Assembly: GCF_964204645.1 (NCBI RefSeq)
Contig: NC_134030.1
Coordinates: forward strand, 2,643,855-2,707,854
Source of the DNA: Tubulanus polymorphus
Lineage: Eukaryota; Nemertea; Palaeonemertea; Tubulaniformes; Tubulanidae
Length of the DNA stretch: 64,000 bases
Direction: 5' to 3'
In this document: positions 27,291 through 39,574 of the stretch, piece by piece
How the letters are laid out: each line of letters starts with the position of its first letter
Numbering within the stretch: position 1 is the first letter of the stretch
Notes under the pieces: model-generated
Seen by the model: only the letters and a program-made list of their open reading frames with translations
The model's database searches: none
Told to the model about the DNA's origin: nothing
Position numbers and translations under genes: made by a program

Positions 27291-27330
27291 GATTTTCAGC
27301 ATTCACGTCGGTTCGATTTCTAGGGGTCGG
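27291..27330 (-). pseudogene. Relic of long-tail exon 1 in unit B
   Basis: Only the core matching the stretch around 18020-18045 remains. The acceptor, the internal reading frame and all sequence downstream of the breakpoint are gone, so it cannot be spliced as in copy A. Confidence 0.6.
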
Positions 27331-28898
27331 AAATGAAGACTACTCACTCCGGACTAGGGGTCTAAATGCACTGAGGAAATATTCAATGATCAATCAGCCG
27401 GTGACCAGGCTAAATGACCCTGTTTTGAGATCCATTTCACAAAAACGATAAACTCCTTAATTAATCTATGAGGTTCGGCAATGCCTGACTGATGACCCGG
27501 TTCAGCAACCTGCCTGATTGACCCTGTTCAGCAGCCTGACTGATAAACCCAAATAGACTCGGTCATTAATGTAAATCTCCATTAAATATATTTCACAGGT
27601 TTATTAACAGCATTACAAGAATAAGCAGATAATTTAGAAGCGAATGAATTATTTCTTTTCGCCCCTTTTTTACATATTTCTCCCGAAAACGTTTGCTATA
27701 ATCATATATTACTCATAAGAAAATGAGATTTGTACTGTTTTGTACTGTTTTTGCTTCTATGGAATTTGAATTATTTAGACTCTCTACCTAAGATCTATTT
27801 TTCAAATACTTATTACGGGTTCTTGTAAACAAAAAGTAGATGATTGAAAAAATATCAACATATTATAGAACACATTATTTTAAAACAGCACACTACTACT
27901 ACACAGCAACAGTACTCAATCTCATATAGAAATATCATTACTCTCATCTGTACACAGCCCGATATCCAAAAGTGATAATCTTACAAATGATATTAACGAA
28001 TTAAGTGGTCGGAGACTGGTGTTAGATCTAGAATTTTCACTAATTTCGGACTAAAATTCCAGTCCTCTCTAGGTCATTTCTATTCAAATGTTAGCACGGA
28101 CTTCATTTAACTTGTAAAAAATTTACCAGTCTCCGTGGATCCAAATTAAGCGAGTTCTACTGGACGTATCGGCCCCACTCCGCGCGGTTGCGCCACCACG
28201 CGGGATTTACGCGAAGCAGCAGAACACAAACATGGCCACTCTCAATTATCAATGATAGAAATCGTGTGTGCATTTCAATTATTTCGGCTGTTAGGGTTTT
28301 AAGGCACAATATAAGTTGATGATGTGATATGGCGATGTTAATTAATGATAATTCCGCAGTGAAGCTAGTCACGAACGGTGCCGATTGAGTGTACAGCTGC
28401 CAAAAACACTGAAATGTGCGTAGTTGCGTAACTATTTGCAATGAATTACAGACGAAACACGAAGCCTTAACGGCCGTTTAAAAAAAATTATACCAATCGC
28501 AATTGTAAAATAAAAATGAGATAGAACCTAAGATTAAATTCTGGCCATTTCTAAAATGTTATTAATTATTATTACTAATTTTTAGTCAGTGCGGAACGTT
28601 TAGTTTTCCAAAAATAATGAGGGGTGGTAGGTAGTCATGCAATTCAAGTCATCATTTATTACACGTTACTTCCGGGTTGTTGAAAATCTCGCGAGTCCTG
28701 GACTAAACCCCAATGAACAATGTGATCTGTGTGCTGGCCACAAATGCACACAGATCACACTACACTACCCATTACACACTCCAGTACCCACAGCTTTCAT
28801 ATATCCATCCAAATATTTAGTGGCTTTCTTCCTGGATAACATATGTATGCTGACGAAATGTCTAATGTCTGGTGTTTGTAGTTGATTTTCGATTAGAA

Positions 28899-29156
28899 AT
28901 GTCTCGGGTAAAGTTCTGAACACATGTGGAGTGTGGACGATCAAAATTGGAAGACTGACGATTAAGGTGTTGAATGTATTGTGTAAGTGCAGGGTCCAGG
29001 CAGCAGATTGATACAACACGATATTGTAATTATTTTGACAAACAAAAAGCCAGCAATAGTAAAATTAATGCTATTTTACACGCAGCACAAGTGGTTAACT
29101 GTGAAAATGACCCAGATTTAGTGAAATTGAAAAATATTTGTAAAAATGATATTTGA
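28899..29156. repeat. Highly conserved block of the Ig unit, copy B
   Basis: Matches 19861-20110 and 37860-38118. On the plus strand a frame ends INAILHAAQVVNC and DPDLVKLKNICKNDI, shared exactly with copy C. It is not assigned a function. Confidence 0.5.
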
Positions 29157-29344
29157 AGCTGATATGATCTACTACACCGGTCATTCGTATACGCCTAACA
29201 CCGGTTATGGATATATTATTTTTACCTGTCTGTTGGTGCAATTATATCAATCATATCACAATTAGATATTTAGAAATCAATGACAAAAATAAACTAAATT
29301 TTATACATAAACATGATACCTCCTACAATCGGATAGATACCATA

Positions 29345-29825
29345 AAGCAGGCTCGGATCTAGGATTTTTTCCAGGAGGGGGTTCATAAAGGATGTTAAGG
29401 CTAAAAAAAATTGATACCTTGTTTCTCCGCTCTGCTGAGCTTAAATGTTGACCCGGCCGGCCGGCCGCCTATCTACCCTATACATTACTTTTTTAAAAAT
29501 CGTGATCAATTTTACCATAACAGACCCGGCCGCTATAGAAATGAGCTGTTTATAAATTTTATCATATTTTACAAAAATGACCCGGCCGCTGCGGAGAAAC
29601 AAGGTATCATTTTTATTTAGCCTAATGTTAGGCTAAAATCTCTGATAGAGGGCCTATACGGCATATTGTTTGGCCAAACATAAGATGATATGGTACCGAT
29701 TACGTAGTATTGTTCGCCCGCTTTGTCTTGAGTACATTCGGTTCAAGAAAAAGATTGAAATATTTTTTTTGGTAGCTGAGCAGGGTCACGACCCCTGAAC
29801 CCCCTCTCTGGATCCGCGCCTGTAA
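29345..29825. repeat. Degenerate element with GGCCGGCCGG palindrome, unit B only in part
   Basis: Bounded by AGGATTTTTTCCAGGAGGGGG and GGTCACGACCCCTGAACC; the same frame occurs in unit C (38325-38555). B has an extra stretch (about 29400-29630) with inverted ends TGATACCTTGTTTCTCCGC and GCGGAGAAACAAGGTATCA, so a small palindromic element inserted in B after the B/C split. Confidence 0.6.
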
Positions 29826-30677
29826 AGATAAGATGGTTTTAATAATATCAAAAGACAATACAGCTAATCAAAATACACCATGCTGTTTACTTCTTGATTT
29901 GAATATGATGTGAAATGTACTGAATTAGAAGAATTGGTCATGCAACTGAAATTGCTAGACTATGGTATATCAGATTTTGTACTTAAATTTTGTCATTGCT
30001 TTTTTTACAAAACCGCCGTAGACAGAGTCTGTTTAATTTGTCAATAGAAAATTTCACGTGATATCCATGAAATACATGAAACATAGAGACTTGATCTATA
30101 AATAATTCAAATCGGATAAAACTTGATTCTTTGTTAATTCATAGTATAGGTATTCATGGTATAGTTTGAATAAATTCCTGAAACGAGGAAGTTTGAACGT
30201 CAAAATTTTGTAATGAATTCCCATAATACTGAACTAAAGTTATATTTTATCCCTCACTGCGATAAAACTCTACATAAATACAGTAGTTGCACATGACAAC
30301 ACAGCTTTGAATAACAGTAGAAACTCTGCTTTCGTGGGACTAATTAATTTTCTCCAGGGCAGGAAGTAAATTCTGGGGTAGTCGGAGAGACATGAATGGA
30401 AAGTAGAAAGATTTCAAACATCAAGTGTTGGAAATCGGCTGTGTCAAGTGTAATAGTAAACTTGATCATTATCAATAACAAGAACTATTAACCCTATCCA
30501 TGTAACATTACTAAAATCGTCTCTATTTTGAGTCCGAATTTGGATTTATAATTCAATTTCAAAGTGTAAGTCGTCATTTGGATAAGTCATCAACTTTATG
30601 GTCCAAACTAGACTTAGGCCAATTTCACTATATTCTGATATTTTATTCCTGGTCCAAATTTTAAAGATTTATCCATC

Positions 30678-30733
30678 TTAAACGCTTTGACCATTACTTG
30701 GGTCAGTTGACATCGGTACAGCGCCAACTTCAC
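30678..30733 (-). pseudogene. Orphaned last short-tail exon, copy B
   Basis: Has an ATTTCAG acceptor and, in the frame used by A, reads EVGAVPMSTDPSNGQSV then stop, the same 56-nt length as A. The shifted frame of the preceding exon ends before it is reached, so it is non-coding unless another acceptor restores the frame. Confidence 0.6.
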
Positions 30734-30847
30734 CTGAAATTATAAAAAAAAGATAATATTCTTCAGAAAAATCTTCTATTTTTTCAGAAAGAATTTAAGA
30801 GAATTAGAAGTCAATATTTACCCGGATTTTGGAAGGCTTGGTTCATG

Positions 30848-33800
30848 TTACCATTTTCTTTTGGACCGCAGTTGCTGCAGGATATTGCGGTTGTTCATTT
30901 CTGTAATCAAGAAATTCTTTTTCTCGCAAAATGCTTACAGTTAACACTGAGTGGAACAAAGGAATCGACAATTTTAGGCACAAATTAAACAACCATTTCA
31001 ACATTTTATAATTTCCCTAGTGTCGCTTGAGCAGGAACGAGCAGCCATTAAATCCATGTCATAATCATAGATTCCTATAAATTCTACTATCTATCCATTC
31101 TAAATAAATTCAATCTACTTTCGATGATTGAACAGAAATCTTTGATCAAGTGTGACTCTAGAAAAATGTCATTTTGTAGCCCGAGTCTCACATTATTTGT
31201 TAGAATCCAAGATGGCTGCTTGAATACGATATTGAGTGCAATGTGCTGTCTGCAATTGATAGAATAGAATTAGTACTTACTCTTATAATAGCAGGTCATT
31301 ACAATTATTATGAGTCCAGACATCACTATGATTATCACTATTACAATTACACTCACACAAGCAGCTAGGTTACATTTACACCAACCATCATCACATGGAG
31401 GAGGAGCAGGTCCCGCTAAAAATGAAATAAAATATTCAAATTCACGCTCATTTATATTCATCAGTCGTACGACTTGTAGGTTCTTCCGAAAATATATCAA
31501 TTCAAAATGCATTAGAATCTGTTAAATACAGTAGAAACTGTTTCAAAGAGCGGGGCAGTTCAGCTGGGACTGAAAGATTCAAATCAAATAGTTTTCTACT
31601 TGTCTAAAAGTGTTCACTGCTTTAATACAAACATCGAATAAACTCAACCACGTCTGGGTACAACATATTTTTAGTATTTGAAGGTATTTGAGAACGTTTT
31701 ATGAATTTCCTTTTTTATCTGAAGTTGACTATTCATTTCTATAACGTTGTCAACATAAACAACCCAGACTGGCGAGAGTGGAATGCTGTTGAATGCTGAA
31801 TAGCTGTATGGGAGCTCCATCTATAAGTTTGGACGGGAAAAACCCCGGTGATTAATACGGGTAATTGAATTAATTGAAGAAATTATAACGATTTAAGAGT
31901 TTTTTGAGAAACTTGACCTCGATTTTCAATTGGGTGAAATATTTACATTCTCAATATTACTGAATAAGTGTCAGTATATTGCAGTTTAACATTTACCTGC
32001 ATATTTCACCAGTTTGTTCGGATTATTGACATCATACGCATAGCAACGCACATTCTCAATTTCGGTTGCTTCCTTTAAAACCAGGACACTTTTACTGCGA
32101 TATTTCAGCCAATTCGGTATAACTGGACAACCATCATTATTCGCAGGGTCGTTAGTGAGACTGACTGGATCTTTCTATGAAATAATAAAGAAATTATTGA
32201 ATAAGAAAATGCTAATTGCAGAATTAATGACAATGAGTGAAACCTGAATTCAGAGAATTACTACAATAAGTCGCCTCTAATTTCTATTCCCGAATCTATT
32301 TGCTAAGAATAAGACATCACCAACTTAATGATCGTCAAAACTAAATGAACTACGAGGACTTAAAAGTGACCGAGTTTAACTGTAATTCAAAAAATTATAC
32401 TGTTTTCAGCAATGATGTAGTTTGTGAAAATTTCCCTATTTGATGTAGGCCTTCTTAAAACTTACTGGTTCTGTTCCATCAACCGTCCATTTATATGAAT
32501 ATTGTGAGAATGTACAGGCTCCGGTTCCTTCATCAACAGAATCTCCCGCTAAACAAGTGAATGTTTTCTTATCATCAGATGATGTCATGTTTATCCACTG
32601 TGGTACGTCTGAAGAAAAACAGTTCATACACATTTCTAAATTTTGAAGGTAAAATTCAATGTTATTCCATTAAACAACTTAATTCCCATAATAGAACGAT
32701 GACCACACTCAACGTGGTGAACGGATAATAAGATATAATCCCACTATTTACAGATTAAAAGAATTTAAAAACTTAATTCCCAGCTTCAAACAAATAAGGC
32801 CCAATAAAAAATAAATGGTTTTTTAATGTAAATTGCTTAAATTTTTTACCTTGATGACGCACACCGCAATTCAACCACATTCGCAGTGAAAGGATTTACA
32901 TAGAGAAAACTAAATTTTGACTAATACTCACCAGTAAGAGTGTATTGTAAACTGTCGAATACATTTCCTACGATACATTTAAAAATAGGTGTCCCCTGAT
33001 TATACCAGCGATCATCAAACATTTTAAACGTCATCGTTAAATTCGCCTCGGTACCGCTCCCCTCCGGATCGTCTCCCGTACACTTTATATCGAACGTGCT
33101 GAAGTCGATAAATAAAGTTGTTTTCTTGAAAGCTCTCTTTGGGTATTTTCTACAGTTTGTATTGAATGTAACGTATGAATTACGAGGAGCAGTGTCCATA
33201 GGTCCTTCAGGTTCAACCCTGAACACCGATGAAACACCAGCCGGATTTGGAAAATCTCTAATCGTACACGTCATATTATACCAGTCTGTAGTTAGCATAT
33301 CAGTTTTGGTATTACTAGTCAGTGTTATATTGAGAGCCATCACACCTGAAATATAATATATGTATCTATTTAAACACGGTATAAACAGTTAAATTCATCA
33401 ATTCACAAGAATCAGTGAACACGAGGCGCTGTAACACCTAGAGAGGAGGAGTGTTCATCATCGCTTGCCAGGGTTCGATTGCCGCCCGCCGAAGCTCACA
33501 CCAAAACAAACCCTGGCTTAAAACCCTTCATCGGTTTATCACATCGCCTGAGATTGCCGCTAAAAGTGGCTATCAGTCTATGTATCAAGCAAATCATGCG
33601 GTAGATTCGCTACACATCTGTTTAGCTAGATATATATAGATTGGTGGGGGCTGAGCAGCTGTCAGTTTGGCATAGAAACCTTAGGCAATTTAATATACCA
33701 ATGAAATTGAAAGGCAAGCGAGGGTGGGTGAGGAGAGCTGTAGTCGGTATGTCTGCTGTTTAGGTGTCCCTAATGGTTATGTACCTAACCTTAACACTAT

Positions 33801-34039
33801 TCTTTAATAACACTAGCACCACCCAGTGGATAAGGTGACCCAAACTGCAGACCCCAGGGGACCCCAGTACGTAATAACAAATAAATTAGAACAGAATTAA
33901 AGAAAGAATGAATGAAAGAATGCTAACCTGATGAATTCGGGTAGAAGAAAACCAGAATCACCAGAGCAGCAGCAACAGCCGCTGCATTAGCAGCTGCCGC
34001 TTTTTTCATCGCCCACGGTTTTACAGAACGAATAATCAT
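30848..34039 (-). CDS. IgTM-B: two-Ig membrane receptor, truncated tail
   Basis: Exons 34039-33928, 33345-32932, 32608-32466, 32174-31997, 31415-31281 and 30900-30848; 1,035 nt, 344 aa, phases as in copy A. Signal peptide MIIRSVKPWAMKKAAAANAA; Ig1 with YNMTCTIRDF and FKCIVGN; Ig2 with DVPQWINMTSS, FTCLAG, YKWTVDG and NVRCYAYD; stalk PAPPPCDDGWCKCN; Val/Ile helix; CYYKK. The microexon is dead. The tail exon carries a net 14-base deletion relative to A, shifting the frame to KKMNNRNILQQLRSKRKW and a stop at 30848. The former last exon (30733-30678) is intact as sequence but out of frame. A functional short-tailed receptor or a recent decayed copy are both possible. Confidence 0.72.
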
Positions 34040-34133
34040 TTACACAAGACGAGTGTTTAATCCTTTAATTCAAACTGGGAGTCTCATAATCGCGTCGTTA
34101 CGGGGTGATGACGTGATAGGGTGTAGTTGTAGT
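34040..34133 (-). promoter_or_regulatory. Shared 5' flank / putative promoter of IgTM-B
   Basis: Same conserved block with TGATGACGTGATAGGG as in A. The hAT-like element at 34134 begins about 95 bases upstream of the start codon and separates this block from the rest of the ancestral upstream sequence. Confidence 0.4.
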
Positions 34134-36461
34134 CACAGGGGTTTGGCGATGGGCTAGACTGGTTGCCTGTCCCATTCAATATGGGACAGGTTTTGCCCGT
34201 ACGCCATCTTCCGCGGATGTTACGGATCCAAACAGATTTCAGTATTTCATCACGTGAACAATGTAACATGGCCGCCTACACTGTGTCTCGATTTACGTTC
34301 CATGGACCTCTTTAAAGTCATTTTTTATACCAATGAAGAAAGAAATTCCATTAAAACTGCCAGGTAACGCTTCTGCAGGCACTTGTTTAGCGTGTGGTAC
34401 CGAAAATATCGGTATGCAATTCAGGATGGCTGCGTGACAGCGCCGTCAAAACCTACAGGTCGTCAATCAGCAATTTGGACTGTGTGTGTGTATGGAGGAA
34501 ACAATAATACATACAATACTACAACAATACATCCAATACTACTTGACATACTGAACCTTGCACCAGAGGCTACTTGTTTGTTCACTCGAGGCGATTGATT
34601 GATTACCGATTGTTCTTAATGTGACATTGGATATCAGCGGTTGATCCAGTGAAAATAATGACATCAACAAGGTAACTTCACCTACTTCCTTACTTCTTCA
34701 TAAAATAAAAATATGAACATTGAATATGAGTGCTATTCCACGAACACTATATTGATTATCTATTGTAGATTATTGTGAGCGTTTTAGTGATGATTTTGTG
34801 AGTCACAACTCGTAGGATGTTTTAAGAAATTGAAGTAATGCATATCAAATTAGCTCAACATGAAAAGAATAGATTGCAATGCATCAAGGTAAGTTTGAAA
34901 AATGGATTCTGAACCATTAATTGTAAAGTCAATCCAGGTTTAATTGTAAGTAAGATATGTATTTTAATTTCAGAATGATAACATCATGCAGTAATCAAAG
35001 AGAATAAAGAATCAGTACTAGCTGTCATGAAATGAGATTCCAAATAACAGGCGGTGAAACTCCTTGATTCTGATAAACTCATCATCATCAGTTACATCAG
35101 CAAGCGCCGCTGCGCCAAGATGTTGTGTACTGTATTTCTCCACTGCTCACGATCTGATAAACTGATGAGGTTTAAAGAGCTGGATTCTGTGAATAACTGT
35201 ACTAGCGAGCCTTCAATTTGAATTGTGATTGGATTATCTGTCTGGTCGAGACATGGTCTTTATGATTCTAAAGACACTATCATTCAAATCGGGGATAGCA
35301 GGATCGTCCCCATTTGTCGATGAAAAAAAAACTACTGTTTTATGTCATGAAATACGTAGTGACATTGCTTATTCTCTTGTCAATTGCTTATTCTCTTGTC
35401 AGGGGCTGAACAAGATATTGTACCAGAAGTGAACAATAAATATTTAATTCAGTGAAAAAGAATTGGTCGTGATGAATTTTATAATCTATTTCTAGCAAAG
35501 TCAACATTGACATTGTGTGGTCCATGAGGAGAGAGGATATTGCGAATTTCCAGTGTGATCTGAGTAACTTGTCTTCACCAAAAGTCTCTTAATTTGACTG
35601 TGCCAACTAGCTGTCTGTATCAGGAAATCAGTAGGCTGAGGTGGATCCAAATATCTGATCTCATAAAGCGCTAAGGAGTTCAACAATAGTAAACTTTATT
35701 CAGATACTAAATATAGTCAACTGTATTAAAACATCAATTCACTAAATACATACATCTCAGAAAGGATGTCCCCTGTTCCTTCAATGTTCCGTATTCAGTG
35801 ACGGTCGCGGCAGAGTTCACCTCGCATTAGATTTCGATCCTTGTTAGTTTGTATTCCGAGTACCAGGTAAATTATCATTGGATTTATCTGATGCTAACAG
35901 CAATTAATGTCTTTCCGTCCATTGTAAAGGGCAATTTTGATATCGCTCGAAGCTAAGCAAATTCGAAGAGACGCCATCTTAACCAGGAAGTAACTTGCTA
36001 CTTTACATGTTTGACCTTATTTGACATGCGTCAAAAATGCATCCTCGCTTGCCAGGGGTCCGGTATCACTCCCGAACTCGCTTCCACCAGCCCCCTGGCC
36101 TCACGAAGCACGATTTCAATACTGGGGCTGTTGCGCATGACGTCATATATCGATTTGCGAAATACTTCCTTGTTCGGTAAAACGTTCGCTGATTGGTCCA
36201 TTTAACGGAAAAACCAACAGAAGTCTACTGTCGTTTGTTACGAGCGCTGTGATTGGTACGACCAGATTCTGGTCGGCTAGTAACGACTCCAACGACTCGT
36301 GAGGTCAAGAAGGGGTTCGACGAACAACTTTAGCGTAGTGGGTTCGAATCCCTTGACGGGTGAAGATGCAAAAATGTAAAATGGAGGATGGGCACAACCG
36401 GTCTCTAATTGAAGATAGAGACCGGTAACCAGTCTACCAAGCCCATCGCCAAACCCCTGTG
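34134..36461. mobile_element. 2,328-bp non-autonomous hAT-like DNA transposon
   Basis: Ends are CACAGGGGTTTGGCGATGGG and its complement, followed by a second shared block (AGACTGGTT) and a small subterminal hairpin on each side (TGTCCCAT/ATGGGACA; GGTCTCTA/TAGAGACC). It is flanked by an exact 8-bp duplication GTTGTAGT (34126-34133 and 36462-36469). Unit A has the empty site with one GTTGTAGT before ATGGAAAATGG. The 8-bp target duplication and CAGGGG-type ends suggest hAT. I see no transposase; the interior shows only short unrelated frames and a tRNA-like B-box (GGTTCGAATCCC near 36340). Confidence 0.88.
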
Positions 36462-36733
36462 GTTGTAGTATGGAAAATGGAAAACCCAGCAAATCACTTC
36501 CTGGTCGACTGATGCGACCTCTATCGATAAATCGTTCTACTATAATCAATACAAATTCATTATTCATTGCGCAAAGAAAAGGTCATCCTCGCTTGCCAGG
36601 GCTGTCGTCGGGTTTCAACGAAACTCTGTATGTTACCCGGGTACCATGAAACATCGTATCAAGTAGTGGATGGATCACGAGATTTGTATTACTACAGGGG
36701 CGCGTCTAGGGTCTGAATCAGGAAGGGGCACAC

Positions 36734-36785
36734 CCATCTGGATTTTCAGCAGGCGCGACCAAATTCACGTCGGTTCGATTTCTAG
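36734..36785 (-). pseudogene. Relic of long-tail exon 1 in unit C
   Basis: CCATCTGGATT, then CAGCAGGCGCGACCAAATT, then CACGTC, match copy A at 17994-18035 with a 6-base deletion. The sequence that should supply the acceptor is replaced and downstream tail sequence is absent. This pins the duplication breakpoint inside the exon. Confidence 0.72.
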
Positions 36786-37859
36786 TTTAGGGGTCGGAAA
36801 TGAAGACTACTCACTCCGGACTAGGGGTCTAACCTGCAGGAAATATTTAATGATCAATCAGCCGGTGACCAGGCTAAATGACCTTGTTTTGAGATCCATT
36901 TCAAAAATAAACTCCTAAATTAATCTATATGAGGTTGTTCAGCAATGCCTGACTGATGACCCGGTTCAGTAACCTGCCTGATTGACCCTGTTCAGCAGCC
37001 TGACTGATAAACCCAAATAGACTCGGTCATTAATGTAAATCTCCATTAAATATATTTCACAGGTTTATTAACAGCATTACAAGAATAAGCAGATAATTTT
37101 GAAGCGAATGAATTATTTCTTTTCGCCCCTTTTTTACATATTTCTCCCGAAAACGTTTGCTATAATATATATTACTCAAAAGAAAATGAGATTTGTACTG
37201 TTTTGTACTGTTTTTGTTTCTATGGAATTTGAATTATTTAGACTCTCTACCTCAGATCTATTTTTCAAATACTTATTACGGGTTCTTGTTAACAAAAAGT
37301 AGATGATGAAAAATATCAACTTATGATAGAACACATTATTTTAAAACAGCACACTCCAACTACACAGCAACATTACTCAATCTCATATAGAAATATCATT
37401 ACTCTCATCTGTACACAGCCCGATATCCAAAAGTGATAATCTTAGGAATGATATATAGAACGAATTAAGTGGTCGGAGACTGGTGTTAGATCTAGACAAC
37501 GGAACCGGTCCAACAATTTTTGATAATACAGAATAACTCATTTGGATCGGTTTTATTCGGATTTTCACTAATTTCGGACTAAAATTCCAGTCCTCTCTGT
37601 CATTTCTATTCAAATGTTAGCACGGACTTCATTAAACTTGTAAAAAAGTCTCCGGGGATCCAAATTAAGCGAGTTCTACTGGATAACATATGTATTGTAG
37701 GTTTTCAATCTGCAGCCCTTGAGACAATCATTTTTGGAAAATGTCTCTGGTGAAGTTCTGACCACATGTTAGTGATGATGATGATGATGATGATCAGTTT
37801 TTGAAAGTGTGCTGACGAAATGTCTAATGTCTGGTGTTTGTAGTTTATTTTCAATTAAA

Positions 37860-38118
37860 AATGTCTCGGGTAAAGTTTTGAAAACATGTGGAGTGCGGAC
37901 GATCAAAATTGGAAGACTGACGATTAAGGTGTTGAATGTATTGTGTAAGTGCAGGGTCCAGGCAGCAGATTGATACAACACGATATTGTAATTATTTTGA
38001 CAAACAAAAAGCCAGCAATAGTAAGATTAATGCTATTTTACACGCAGCACAAGTGGTTAACTGTGAAAATGACCCAGATTTAGTGAAATTGAAAAATATT
38101 TGTAAAAATGATATTTGA
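37860..38118. repeat. Highly conserved block of the Ig unit, copy C
   Basis: Counterpart of 19861-20110 and 28899-29156, preceded here by a short GATGAT microsatellite (37774-37792). Confidence 0.5.
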
Positions 38119-39403
38119 AGCTGATATGATCTACTACACCGGTCATTCGTATACGCCTAACACCGGTTATGGATTTATTATTTTTACTTGTCTGTTGGTG
38201 CAATTATATCAATCATATTACAATTAGATATTTAGAAATCAATGACAAAAATAAACTAAATTTTATACATAAACATGATACCTCCTACAATCGGATAGGT
38301 ACCATAAAGCAGGCTCGGATCTAGGATTTTTTCCAGGAGGGGGTTCATAAAGGATGTTAATGTTAGGCTAAAATCTCTGATAGAGGGCCTATACGGCATA
38401 TTGTTTGGCCAAACATAAGATGATATGGTACCGATTACGTAGTATTGTTCGCCCGCTTTGTCTTGAGTACATTCGGTTCAAGAAAAAGATTAAAATATTT
38501 TTTTTGGTAGCTGAGCAGGGTCACGACCCCTGAACCCCCTCTCTGGATCCGCGCCTGTAAAGATAAGATGGTTTTAATAATATCAAAAGACAATAAAAAA
38601 ATACACCATGCTGTTTACTTCTTGATTTGAATATGATGTGAAATGTACTGAATTAGAAGAATTGGTCATGGTCATGCAACTGAAATTGCTAGACTATGGT
38701 ATATCAGATTTTGTACTTAAATTTTGTCATTGCTTTTTTTACAAAACCGCCGTAGACAGAGTCTGTTTAATTTGTCAATAGAAAATTTCACGTGATATCC
38801 ATGAAATACATGAGACATAGAGACTTGGTCTATAAATAATTCAAATCGGATAAAACTTGATTCTTTGTTAATTCAATCGGGTATAGTTTGAATAAGTTCC
38901 TGAAACGAGGAAGTTTGAACGTCAAAATTTGGTAATAAATTCCCATAATACTGAACAAAGACCAGTTATATTTTATCCCTCACTGCGATAAAACTCTACA
39001 TAAATACAGTAGTTGCACATGACAACACAGCTTTGAATAACAGTAGAAACTCTGCTTTCGTGGGACTAATTAATTTTCTCCAGGGCAGGAAGTAAATTCT
39101 GGGGTAGTCGGAGAGACATGAATGGAAAGTAGAAAGATTTCAAACATCAAGTGTTGGAAATCGGCTGTGTCAAGTGTAATAGTAAACTTGATCATTATCA
39201 ATAACAAGAACTATTAACCCTATCCATGTAACATTACTAAAATCGTCTCTATTTTGAGTCCGAATTTGGATTTATAATTCAATTTCAAAGTGTAAGTCGT
39301 CATTTGGATAAGTCATCAACTTTATGGTCCAAACTAGACTTAGGCCAATTTCACTATATTCTGATATTTTTATCCTGGTCCAAATTTCAAAGATTTATCT
39401 ATC

Positions 39404-39459
39404 TTAAACGCTTTGACCATTACTTGGGTCAGTTGACATCGGTACAGCGCCAACTTCAC
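39404..39459 (-). pseudogene. Orphaned last short-tail exon, copy C
   Basis: Same 56-nt exon as in B (GEVGAVPMSTDPSNGQSV, stop), with acceptor intact, but bypassed by the frameshifted stop in the exon before it. Confidence 0.6.
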
Positions 39460-39574
39460 CTGAAATTATTAAAAAAAAGATAATATTCTTCAGAAAAATC
39501 TTCTATTTCTTCAGAAAGAATTTAAGAGAATTAGAAGTCAATATTTACCCGGATTTCGGAAGGCTTGGTTTATG

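Larger units (their letters stand above)
27291..36733 (-). repeat. Ig-receptor duplication unit B
   Basis: Second unit. The left junction lies in a degraded relic of the first long-tail exon (TTCACGTCGGTTCGATTTCT, 27301-27320), and the right is the equivalent junction at 36733. It is enlarged by the 2.3-kb insertion at 34134-36461. From 27.4 to 30.6 kb it holds no gene, only unit sequence and short degenerate repeats. Confidence 0.7.

Noticed and set aside
34383-34598. 71-codon frame in the hAT-like element as a transposase piece
   Set aside because: No recognisable transposase motif; too short and low complexity at its end.
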